Shown here: in pieces, positions 17,219 through 24,807 of the stretch
Layout of the letters: each line of letters starts with the position of its first letter
Position numbering within the stretch: position 1 is the first letter of the stretch
Assembly: GCA_947479455.1 (NCBI GenBank)
Contig: CANJZE010000002.1
Coordinates: 1 to 64,000, forward strand
Source: Bacteroidota bacterium
GTDB lineage: Bacteria > Bacteroidota > Bacteroidia > Chitinophagales > LD1
Direction of reading: 5' to 3'
Length of the DNA: 64,000 nt
Program-made: the position numbers and the translations under genes
The notes under the pieces: generated by a model
Seen by the model: the letters and a program-made list of their open reading frames with translations, nothing else
Told to the model about the DNA's origin: nothing
Databases searched by the model: none

Positions 17219-19525
17219 GTGGCGAAGCAAAAAAAACAAAAGCCCGAAGTCGGAAGTCCGAAGTCGGAAGTTAAGACATCAAATGTTGTTAGTAGCAATA
17301 CAACAATCAAACTTCCCTCTTGGGTTCCTTACCTTTTTATTTTTCTTTTCAGTGTCACTTTGTATTCCAATACACTTTGGAACAAGTACGCTATAGACGA
17401 TACAATTGTGCTCACCGACAACAAATTCACTAAAAAGGGTTTTGGCGGAATCAAAGACCATTTCACACATGATATGTTCGAAGGATTTTTTGGTGAGCGC
17501 GGTGCGAAGCTAGTAAGCGGAGGTCGTTATCGCCCGTTGAGTATGGTAAGTTTGACGATTGAGTACGAAATTTCGCGCAGATTGAAAGGCGACAAACGCG
17601 GAGAAATTACCGATAAGAATATCATCATGGGCGACCAGGATCCTTATCTGTTTCCTTTTCTAAATCACGCAGTCAACATTTTGCTTTTTGGTTTAACGTG
17701 CATTCTGCTGTTCCATATTCTGCAATTGATTATTCCTAAGAAGTATGCTGTCAAAACTCCTATTGGTGAGTTAGGTCTTGCATTTTTTGCCACCATGCTA
17801 TATGCCGCACATCCTATGCACACCGAAGCCGTTTCGAATGTAAAGGGGCGCGATGAAGTCATGTGTATGTTGTTTTCGTTACTGGCGTTACTTGCGACTA
17901 TCAAGTATGTAAGAACAAAAAATGTTGTTCATCTTGTTTGGGGAACCTTCATCTTTTTTGTGGCACTCATGTCAAAAGAAAATGCGATTACATTTTTTGC
18001 GGTGATACCACTGACCTACTATTTCTTTACGAACGCAAAAACAAAGGACTATGTAATTACGCTTGGTGCTTACCTTGTTCCTGTTGCTCTTTTTCTTTTT
18101 CTCCGAAGCCAGTTTACGCAATCGGGTATTACACAAGACTCTCCTGAAATTTTGAATAATCCTTTTTTGCTGGCCACTACATCGCAGCGTTACGCCACTA
18201 TTATTCTTACGTTTTTGATTTACATCAAGCTCCTGATTTTTCCGCATCCGCTTACACACGATTATTATTTCAACCAAATTCCTTACGTTGATTTTGGCGA
18301 CATTACTTTCATTCTTTCACTTTTAATTAATGGTGCATTGGTGATTTATGCATTGATGAATTTGAAGAAAAAATCAATTGCTTCTTACGCCATTCTTTTC
18401 TACTTCACCACTTTTTCTATTGCTTCGAACTTGCTTTTTACAGTCGGTGTGTTGATGAACGAGCGCTTCATTTACATGAGTTCATTGGGCTTTTGCATTT
18501 TGGTTTCCTACCTGCTTATCTCTTACATCAAAAATCAAAAAGCAGTGCTTGCTTCGTTTGTGCTTATTCTTTCGCTATACTCTGTAAAAACATTTACGCG
18601 CAATTACGATTGGAAAGACAGCTTCACACTTTTCCGTGTCGACTCGCATCACAGTTTAAACTCAGCAAAGATTCAAACTTCGGTAGGCGGAGATTTAACT
18701 AAAGCTGCCGAATCGGATATTGCCGCTTTGCGCGATAGCGGAATGATTAAAAAATTTATAAAGGACTTGAATCCAAACGTTAGCAACGAAGAACTTACGT
18801 TCATCAACAATCTTCCCGATTCCTCTATACGTAATTTGTTTCTCGATTCTTCCATTGTGCATTTGAGCGAAGCGGTTCGTATCTATACCACGCATTCCAA
18901 CGCTTGGTTATTAATGGGAAATGCCTTGTACAAACGCTACCATAATTTGCCGCAGGTAATTCCTATTTACGAAAAAGCAGCCGCGTATCGCGTAGGTGGT
19001 TATTACGATGCTTCGTTCAATCTGGGTATTGTTTACAACGAATCGAATCAACCGCTTCTAGCAAAAAATAATTTATTGAAAGCGTACGATGCAAAACCAG
19101 AACAAGTTGAATGTAGATATTTATTGGCGCAGGTTTATGCAAAATTAAATCAGCCCGATTCGGTTGATTTTTGGTTGAAGAAAGGAAATGAATTGCGGCC
19201 GCTTTTAGCAGGAGATTACTACCAAGTGGGAACAGGTTTTGGAAAAGTTGCGGGCAATTTACCAATGGCAATTGTGTATTTGAATAAAGCTATTGAAATG
19301 GAACCGAAAATTGAATTGTACTACGAAGATTTAGGTGTGGCGTATGGTTTGAGCGGGCAATTTGATTTGGCAATTGCTACTGCACAGAAATTAATTGCTA
19401 TCAATCCTAAGTATCCTGCAGCGTATATGAATCTATCGGTTTCTTATCGCAACAAAGGCAACAAAGAAATGGCCGACCAGTATTTAGCGAAGTACAACGA
19501 GTTGCGCGCTTCGCTTGGCAAATAA
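17219..19525 (+). CDS. TMTC-like membrane protein with C-terminal TPR repeats
   Basis: A 768-residue protein beginning at a GTG. A short basic N-terminal tail contains the heptamer-encoded peptide PEVGSPKSEV. About ten membrane segments follow, in the arrangement of TMTC/PMT-C-like proteins, including the diagnostic HPMHTEAVSNVKGRDE (near residue 200) and WKDSFTLF before the soluble part. Residues ~550-768 are tetratricopeptide repeats (AWLLMGNALYKRY, AAYMNLSVSYRNKG). In animals TMTC proteins are O-mannosyltransferases; in bacteria the family is thought to transfer sugars from a lipid carrier, substrate unknown. AVKTPIGELGLAFF near residue 180 resembles the repeat-encoded peptide AVKSPLGDLGV of the M1 peptidase. 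Confidence 0.8.
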   Translation: MAKQKKQKPEVGSPKSEVKTSNVVSSNTTIKLPSWVPYLFIFLFSVTLYSNTLWNKYAIDDTIVLTDNKFTKKGFGGIKDHFTHDMFEGFFGERGAKLVSGGRYRPLSMVSLTIEYEISRRLKGDKRGEITDKNIIMGDQDPYLFPFLNHAVNILLFGLTCILLFHILQLIIPKKYAVKTPIGELGLAFFATMLYAAHPMHTEAVSNVKGRDEVMCMLFSLLALLATIKYVRTKNVVHLVWGTFIFFVALMSKENAITFFAVIPLTYYFFTNAKTKDYVITLGAYLVPVALFLFLRSQFTQSGITQDSPEILNNPFLLATTSQRYATIILTFLIYIKLLIFPHPLTHDYYFNQIPYVDFGDITFILSLLINGALVIYALMNLKKKSIASYAILFYFTTFSIASNLLFTVGVLMNERFIYMSSLGFCILVSYLLISYIKNQKAVLASFVLILSLYSVKTFTRNYDWKDSFTLFRVDSHHSLNSAKIQTSVGGDLTKAAESDIAALRDSGMIKKFIKDLNPNVSNEELTFINNLPDSSIRNLFLDSSIVHLSEAVRIYTTHSNAWLLMGNALYKRYHNLPQVIPIYEKAAAYRVGGYYDASFNLGIVYNESNQPLLAKNNLLKAYDAKPEQVECRYLLAQVYAKLNQPDSVDFWLKKGNELRPLLAGDYYQVGTGFGKVAGNLPMAIVYLNKAIEMEPKIELYYEDLGVAYGLSGQFDLAIATAQKLIAINPKYPAAYMNLSVSYRNKGNKEMADQYLAKYNELRASLGK
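17244..17271. repeat. 4x7-bp tandem repeat (ccgaagt/cggaagt) in the TMTC-like gene
   Basis: Alternating units ccgaagt, cggaagt, ccgaagt, cggaagt, in the N-terminal coding region, translated as PEVGSPKSEV. Nearly identical, in opposite orientation, to 14007-14034 in the M1 gene; both encode EVGSPKSE. Confidence 0.9.
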
Positions 19526-19567
19526 ATATTCATTGTAGTTTTTGTTTCGGAGCAATCCTCTCTTCAT

Positions 19568-19597
19568 TTTGATTTCTATATGTAAATGATATTTTTG
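19568..19597 (+). promoter_or_regulatory. Bacteroidota promoter for the MCE gene
   Basis: TTTG at 19568-19571, 18 bp, then TATTTTTG at 19590-19597, 17 bp before the GTG start at 19615. It is a close match to the consensus. Confidence 0.65.
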
Positions 19598-19614
19598 GTA
19601 AAATTTTAAACCAC

Positions 19615-20592
19615 GTGAGCAATCAGGCAAGAGTAGGTATCTTCTCCACAGTTTCAGTCATCATTTTTGTTCTCGGGTTTTACTTTCTTAAAGGCACTAA
19701 CCTTTTTGTGCGCAAGAATGTTTACTACGCGGTGTACGATCGTGTTGATGGTTTGTATAAATCAAACATGGTTGACATCAACGGCTTTCCATGTGGCAGA
19801 GTAGGCGGTATGGAGCGTAATCCCGTTACCGGAAAAATCGTGGTTCAGTTAGATTTGGATAAAGATATTCAGATACCAAAAACAGACAGCACTTACGCCT
19901 CGCTTATTTCTACCGATTTTTTGGGAAGCAAAAAGGTTCGTTTGGTTTTTGGAAATTCTTCCACCTTTTATGAAGATGGTGATACCATCAATACCTTCTT
20001 CAAAAAAGATTTAAGCGAACAATTAGGCGCCCAAATAGACCCGATAATGGGTGATGTGAGACACATGCTGCCTTCGCTCGATACCACCATCAGCGGCATA
20101 AAATATTTATTCGACCAGCGTAATCCGCAAGGCATTTATACTACGCTTGATGGTGTAAACTCAGCCATTGCAAAAATCAATGTGATACTTCAGCAGAATC
20201 AAGAAACACTTCAAATTACCTTAAAGAATTTGCAAAGCATTACGGGCAACATTGAAAAGAACAACAGTGCTATCACAGCCATTTTAAAAAATGCGCAAAA
20301 CGTTACTGATTCCTTACAACAAGCCAATCTGAAGCAGATGATTGAGAATCTCAATCTCACGATAGGTCAAGTAAACGGAGTGATTAAAGACATTAACGCG
20401 GGTAAAGGCACACTGGGTAAAATTGTGAAGAGTGATGATCTTTATACTAAGGTAGATTCAGCTGTTGTCAATTTGAACGTGTTGCTGAAAGATGTAAGAC
20501 AACGCCCTTATCGTTATATCACCATCAATGTATTGGGCGCCAAGAAAGCCGAAGAGCGCAGAGCCAAGAAGTATGATGAGAGCGGCAAGTAA
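19615..20592 (+). CDS. MlaD/MCE-family lipid transport protein
   Basis: A 325-residue protein with an N-terminal transmembrane anchor (VGIFSTVSVIIFVLGFYFL) and one MCE domain (residues ~35-125: YYAVYDRVDGLYKSN, VDINGFPCGRV, SLISTDFLGSKKVRLVFG). Helical, coiled-coil-like sequence follows (LKNLQSITGNIEKNN). MCE proteins form hexameric rings that carry phospholipids between the membranes as part of an ABC transporter (Mla type). No ATPase or permease gene is next to it, so they must be elsewhere. The protein starts at GTG. Its neighbour, an OstA-like protein 133 bp downstream, also belongs to envelope biogenesis. Confidence 0.88.
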   Translation: MSNQARVGIFSTVSVIIFVLGFYFLKGTNLFVRKNVYYAVYDRVDGLYKSNMVDINGFPCGRVGGMERNPVTGKIVVQLDLDKDIQIPKTDSTYASLISTDFLGSKKVRLVFGNSSTFYEDGDTINTFFKKDLSEQLGAQIDPIMGDVRHMLPSLDTTISGIKYLFDQRNPQGIYTTLDGVNSAIAKINVILQQNQETLQITLKNLQSITGNIEKNNSAITAILKNAQNVTDSLQQANLKQMIENLNLTIGQVNGVIKDINAGKGTLGKIVKSDDLYTKVDSAVVNLNVLLKDVRQRPYRYITINVLGAKKAEERRAKKYDESGK

Positions 20593-20725
20593 TGCTTCGC
20601 AATGATTGCACAGATAAAGGCAATTGATTACACCGATACCATCAGCAACCTTTGACCATTCTTCAATTTTATTTTCCGAGGAATTCGTGGAGTCTGTGTA
20701 CGGATTTTTATTTCATTTTTGCTAA

Positions 20726-22288
20726 GTGATTAAATCATTTTTTTCTTCTCGCTATTTTTCATCGTGTAAGCAAGCACGGCTGTTGCTGCTTTTAATCTTC
20801 AATCTTCAGTTTTCAATCTTCTATCTCTCGGCTCAGGATAACGAGGGCGGCAAAAAGGAAGTTGAAATTCTGAATGCCGATTATTTGAAAATGCAGGAAG
20901 AGAACGGAAAGAAAGTTACCAAGCTTGTAGGTAACGTAGCAATAAAACAGGATGGCGTTTTTATGTGGTGCGACAGTGCAAACCTCGATAAAGAAACCAA
21001 TAACATAGATGCATGGGGGCGTGTACACATTCAGCAGGATACCATAAATGCCTATTCGCAAACGCTTCATCACAATGGCGATAAAAAGTTTTCGCGACTA
21101 AGTGGTAATGCGGTACTTACCGATGGCAGCATGAAACTGTTTACCGATGAATTGTTTTACGATGTAAAAAACAAAGTGAGTTATTATTTGGTTGGCGGTC
21201 GTGTTTATAAAGATTCTACGATTATTGTAAGTAAGAAGGGTTACTACTACAGCAATCTGAAAGACGTTTACTTTAACGATAGCGTAGTTATCACCGACCC
21301 GAACTACAATCTCACGTCCGATACACTGAAATATAATGTAGAAACAAAGACCTCTACATTTTTCGGCAATACCATTATTGTAAATGAAAGCAGCCGTATC
21401 TATTGCAACAACGGCTGGTATAACAGTAATAAAGACATTTCTTCCTTCGGAAAAAATACAGTGGTGGTTAATCCTCCGCAGCGTTTGCTTACCGATAGTT
21501 TGTATTACGAACGCTTTCATGGTTACGGCAAAGTGATTGGTCCGTTTCAGTGGATAGATTCCACTATGGACACAGAAATTTTTGGTAAGTATGGGGAGTA
21601 TTACGATTCGCTTCAAAACATCATGGCAACGCAGCACCCGTTCATGATTTATAAAATGGATAAGGATTCTTTGTTTTTAAATGCTGATACGCTCAAATGC
21701 AGAAACAAATCGGAAGAGGATACGACCAAGAATTTTTTCGCGTACCACAAGGTGCGCATGTTTATGCGCGATATGCAAGGCGTGTGTGATAGTATGTTTT
21801 ATTCTTTTGAAGATTCCACTTTCAAAATGTATTACAACCCAATTATTTGGACCGATAATATTCAAATGAGTGGCGATACAGTTTTGCTTAAAATCAGAAA
21901 CAAGAAGGCCGATAAGTTGAGTATTTACCATGCCGGTTTTATCATTTCCCCATCGGGCAAAAAGTATTATGACCAAATTAAAGGCATCAACATTTTCGGC
22001 TATTTTGTAGATAATGAACTCCACCATATGGATGTGAAAGGCAATAGTGAGAGTTTGTACTTTGGTAAAAATGAAGCCAACAAATACATAGGCAACAATA
22101 AAGTGTTGTCAACCGATATAACACTCTACTTCAAAGAAAAGAAAATGGAAAAAATTGTTTTTATCCAAAAACCGGAGGCTGTTTTTACACCCATGAAAAA
22201 ACTTGCAGCCGACCAATATCAACTCAAAGATTTTAAATGGCAGATTGAGCGCAAGCCGAAGAGCAGAGAGGAGTTGATAAACGAGTGA
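20726..22288 (+). CDS. OstA-like (LptA/LptD N-terminal type) envelope protein
   Basis: A 520-residue protein whose N-terminal half contains repeated OstA/LptA-like strands (VTKLVGNVAIKQDGVFMWCD, RVHIQQDTINAYSQTLHH, LSGNAVLTDGSMKLFTDEL). These form the beta-jellyroll used in LPS transport in other bacteria. The later half (SLFLNADTLKCRNK, SGDTVLLKIRNKKADKL) continues the same fold. The signal peptide (residues ~18-36) includes IFNLQFSIFYLSAQ, which is encoded by a heptamer array. The start is a GTG at 20726 and the cleavage site is probably after LSA. A periplasmic or outer-membrane role in LPS export is inferred. Confidence 0.85.
   Translation: MIKSFFSSRYFSSCKQARLLLLLIFNLQFSIFYLSAQDNEGGKKEVEILNADYLKMQEENGKKVTKLVGNVAIKQDGVFMWCDSANLDKETNNIDAWGRVHIQQDTINAYSQTLHHNGDKKFSRLSGNAVLTDGSMKLFTDELFYDVKNKVSYYLVGGRVYKDSTIIVSKKGYYYSNLKDVYFNDSVVITDPNYNLTSDTLKYNVETKTSTFFGNTIIVNESSRIYCNNGWYNSNKDISSFGKNTVVVNPPQRLLTDSLYYERFHGYGKVIGPFQWIDSTMDTEIFGKYGEYYDSLQNIMATQHPFMIYKMDKDSLFLNADTLKCRNKSEEDTTKNFFAYHKVRMFMRDMQGVCDSMFYSFEDSTFKMYYNPIIWTDNIQMSGDTVLLKIRNKKADKLSIYHAGFIISPSGKKYYDQIKGINIFGYFVDNELHHMDVKGNSESLYFGKNEANKYIGNNKVLSTDITLYFKEKKMEKIVFIQKPEAVFTPMKKLAADQYQLKDFKWQIERKPKSREELINE
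20794..20821. repeat. 4x7-bp tandem repeat (aatcttc) in the OstA-like signal peptide
   Basis: Units aatcttc, aatcttc, agttttc, aatcttc, in the coding direction, encoding most of the hydrophobic core of the signal peptide (FNLQFSIF). Confidence 0.85.
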
Positions 22289-22329
22289 TGTGAGTTGTTT
22301 AGATTGAAACGACTAAAATTGTTATGGCG

Positions 22330-23571
22330 TTAACCTCCCAATAATTTTCTAAACACCACAATCCTGTTCGAGTTTGTTCCTGCTTTGTTATTGCTCACGC
22401 CCCAAATATTGGCGGTCTTGGTAAAATCCTGTTGATTGATAACAAGTGCATCACATGCAAAACCTGCATAAATACCGAGAGGTATAACAGCCTCTTCTAA
22501 CTTTATTTTTCCGTGGCGCACCTCTCCTACTTCAAAGGCTACGATGCCGTTAGGTTTGGTAATGCGATATAACTCGTTGAATACGCTTTGCATTTTCGCA
22601 CTCCAATCTTCGAGAGTTTTGCTCATCGTAATTTTTTTCGAAACAACGTTCATATCAATACCATTGAACCAGCAACGCAGCCAGTTATCATCGGCATATT
22701 GCACTACATCTAAAAAAGGAGGAGAGGTAACGGTGAGCGAAACAGAATTGTTTTTAATGCTTCGCGTTTTTGAAGCATCTGTGTTCAGAAACTGAGCAAC
22801 AGTTTTTTTTCTGCGCTCTGTTGGAACTTCACTCAACAAAACTTTCGATTTTTTTAGAATCAGTTTTTTTACATCGCGATATTCAGGTTGCTGATTCCGT
22901 TGAATGTTTATTTTTTTCTGCCGCTCGGCACTTACTGCTTGATTTGGCGGTAGCGTGTAAACTGAAAAGAAACCATTCGAATGTCCTGTCAAACGATTCG
23001 TTGCCACCATGCGAATCCAGCGGTCGGTATTATCTTCTTTTCCTGTTTCTGCTTTTTCATTCAAATAATTTTTGAGTGAAATAATTTCGTCAAGAGTGCG
23101 CGAATGAAAAAACATGGAAAGGTCAATTGTCTCAGGAGAGTCTCCGCTTCGGGACCCTGTGTTTCCTACTTGAATTTCCTCCAACCGTTTTTCAACCTCT
23201 TTCAATGAAGGAATAGTGATGCGCGGTCGAGTAAGAATTAAACTAAGCGGGTTAACATCGTTAGCAATTACATTTCTACCGAGTAGCGCAGCTTCCACAA
23301 CGGTAGTTCCTCTTCCGTTAAAAGGGTCGTAGACAAATTCATTTTCGGCAGTAAATAATTCAATAAAAAATTTTGGAAGTTGTGGTTTAAAACAAGCGCG
23401 GTAAGAAATTTCGTGCACCGAATTTGCCTGCCGCTGTTTTGCTGTCCAATATTCGTTGATGAACACAGGGAATGACTCACCGTTCAAAATCAATTCTTCT
23501 TTTTTAGTAGAAGAACTTTTTTCGTGCAGTTTAAAATTCAATAAGTGGTTATGAAATTCTTTGGGTGTCAA
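22330..23571 (-). CDS. Site-specific DNA methyltransferase, no restriction partner
   Basis: A 413-residue amino-methyltransferase. Motif I (S-adenosylmethionine binding) is DPFNGRGTTVVEAALLG near residue 80. Catalytic motif IV is TSPPF near residue 281, of the (S/D/N)PP(F/Y) kind used by N4-cytosine and N6-adenine enzymes. Motif I precedes IV with ~190 residues between, which could hold the target recognition region, an alpha-like order. No endonuclease or specificity gene is adjacent, so it is either solitary (regulatory) or acquired. The start is TTG. Residues ~133-148 (GNTGSRSGDSPET) look inserted. The exact base modified cannot be told from this sequence. Confidence 0.8.
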   Translation of the reverse strand: MTPKEFHNHLLNFKLHEKSSSTKKEELILNGESFPVFINEYWTAKQRQANSVHEISYRACFKPQLPKFFIELFTAENEFVYDPFNGRGTTVVEAALLGRNVIANDVNPLSLILTRPRITIPSLKEVEKRLEEIQVGNTGSRSGDSPETIDLSMFFHSRTLDEIISLKNYLNEKAETGKEDNTDRWIRMVATNRLTGHSNGFFSVYTLPPNQAVSAERQKKINIQRNQQPEYRDVKKLILKKSKVLLSEVPTERRKKTVAQFLNTDASKTRSIKNNSVSLTVTSPPFLDVVQYADDNWLRCWFNGIDMNVVSKKITMSKTLEDWSAKMQSVFNELYRITKPNGIVAFEVGEVRHGKIKLEEAVIPLGIYAGFACDALVINQQDFTKTANIWGVSNNKAGTNSNRIVVFRKLLGG

Positions 23572-23593
23572 ACGAAATTTTATTGGAGGTCAA

Positions 23594-23614
23594 CTTTAAA
23601 CTTTAAACTTCAAA
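23594..23614. repeat. 3x7-bp tandem repeat (ctttaaa)
   Basis: Units ctttaaa, ctttaaa, cttcaaa in the 107-bp gap between the methyltransferase start and the DksA-like gene, upstream of the latter's promoter. Confidence 0.7.
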
Positions 23615-23651
23615 TCAGCAACCTACTTGTAGCAACTGTCGGTTGCTTTTC

Positions 23652-23659
23652 TACATTTG
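23652..23659 (+). promoter_or_regulatory. Bacteroidota -7 element (TACATTTG) before the DksA-like gene
   Basis: Exact TAnnTTTG match, 20 bp before the ATG at 23679. A CTTG lies 22 bp further upstream, a longer spacer than usual. If real it rules out translation from the TTG at 23643. Confidence 0.5.
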
Positions 23660-23678
23660 CGCCCTTAAATTTTATACA

Positions 23679-24707
23679 ATGGCAACAATTAAGAATTTGG
23701 TTAAGTTTGCCGCCAAATTTTTCGACATGGCAAAATCAAAATCAAAAGACAAGAAGAAAGCTACAAAAGCAAAACCTGCTGCTAAAGCTAAAAGCAAACC
23801 TGTAGCCAAAAAAATTTCGAAGCCCGCAAAAAAAGTTGCGGCTAAAGTGAAAAAGACTGCTAAACCTGAAAAGAAGTCAAAGCCCGTTGCTAAAAAAGTG
23901 GTTAAAGCAAAACCAGCTAAAGCGAAAGCCGCGAAGGTAAAACCAGTTGCTAAAAAGAAAGCTGTTGTAAAAAAGAACAAAGTTATTGTTGTGAAGCAAG
24001 TGGATAAAAAAACAGCGAAAGTGAAACAAGTAATAAAGAAAGAAGTAAAAGCCATCAAGCCGGTAAAGAAGGAAGTAGTAGCTAAGGAACCAAAAGCAGT
24101 TGAACCTGTAGTGAAGGTGAAGGGCAAAAGAGGCAGACCCGCAAAACCGGTAGAGAAAAAATTTGTTCGTCAAGCCATTAAGCCAGAAGTAAAAACATTT
24201 TATAACACGCTTCCTCAACTAAAGCCTCAACAACCAACCAAAGTGTCAAGACATCATAACATTCCAGTAACTACAAATTTGCGTTACAGCGACACAGAGT
24301 TGAAAGAGTTTAAAACTTTGATTGACAAAAAACTTGTAACAGCACGTGAGGAGTTAGCCTATTTGAAAGATGCGTTAGATAATCATACCGATAGTCAGGC
24401 AGGAAGCAAAGCATGGAACATGGAAGAAGGTTCCGATACTTCTGAAATGGAAACATTGATGAATCAGATTTCGCGTCAGCATGGTTATATACGCAATCTT
24501 GAATTGGCACTCGTGCGTATTGAAAACAAAACATATGGCATTTGCCGCGTTTCGGGAAAGTTAATTCCTAAAGAACGTCTACGTGTAGTGCCACATGCTA
24601 CTTTAAGTTTAGAGGCAAAAATGACTCGTAGAACCGATGAAGATACTTCGAATACTTCAGCAGCACCTGCGCCACCAAGCGATTTTGGTGAAGGATTCGA
24701 AGATTAA
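23679..24707 (+). CDS. Histone H1-like Lys/Ala-rich tail fused to a DksA/TraR-like domain
   Basis: A 342-residue protein. Residues ~17-190 are a low-complexity Lys/Ala/Pro/Val tail (KAKPAKAKAAKVK-like), as in bacterial histone H1-like DNA-binding proteins. The last ~130 residues are a TraR/DksA domain: coiled-coil helices (ELKEFKTLIDKKLVTAREEL), then YGICRVSGKLIPKERLRVVP. The usual four zinc-ligand cysteines are reduced to one (ICRVSG instead of CxxCG, and no CxxC at the end), as in many Bacteroidota relatives, so zinc binding is unlikely. DksA binds RNA polymerase; the basic tail would add nucleic-acid affinity (inferred). The ATG at 23679 follows a good promoter element; another ATG at 23727 is possible. 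Confidence 0.8.
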   Translation: MATIKNLVKFAAKFFDMAKSKSKDKKKATKAKPAAKAKSKPVAKKISKPAKKVAAKVKKTAKPEKKSKPVAKKVVKAKPAKAKAAKVKPVAKKKAVVKKNKVIVVKQVDKKTAKVKQVIKKEVKAIKPVKKEVVAKEPKAVEPVVKVKGKRGRPAKPVEKKFVRQAIKPEVKTFYNTLPQLKPQQPTKVSRHHNIPVTTNLRYSDTELKEFKTLIDKKLVTAREELAYLKDALDNHTDSQAGSKAWNMEEGSDTSEMETLMNQISRQHGYIRNLELALVRIENKTYGICRVSGKLIPKERLRVVPHATLSLEAKMTRRTDEDTSNTSAAPAPPSDFGEGFED

Positions 24708-24728
24708 TCAAACAGCAAATTGTAAAAC

Positions 24729-24757
24729 AAAAGGTAGCCATTGCGCTACCTTTTTTT
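24729..24757 (+). terminator. Rho-independent terminator after the DksA-like gene
   Basis: GGTAGC (24733-24738) pairs with GCTACC (24745-24750), extended by A:T pairs, followed by seven T residues. Confidence 0.9.
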
Positions 24758-24758
24758 A

Positions 24759-24789
24759 TTTGATAAACCATCAATAAAAATTATGTTTG
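24759..24789 (+). promoter_or_regulatory. Consensus Bacteroidota promoter for the nucleoside transporter
   Basis: TTTG at 24759-24762, exactly 19 bp, then TATGTTTG at 24782-24789: a perfect match to TTTG-N19-TAnnTTTG, 18 bp before the ATG. Confidence 0.8.
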
Positions 24790-24807
24790 AAGAAATAACA
24801 CTTCAGC

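Noticed and set aside
17740-17790. Palindromic element in the TMTC-like gene (KTPIGELG)
   Set aside because: The peptide resembles SPLGDLG but the DNA no longer has the palindrome, so it is kept only as a possibility and not annotated as a repeat.
22289-22329. Terminator between the OstA-like gene and the methyltransferase
   Set aside because: No inverted repeat with a T run is visible in this short convergent gap.
23672-24218. Long antisense frames opposite the Lys-rich region
   Set aside because: They are mirror frames of lysine/alanine codons with low-complexity Phe/Leu/Thr translations and no family resemblance.
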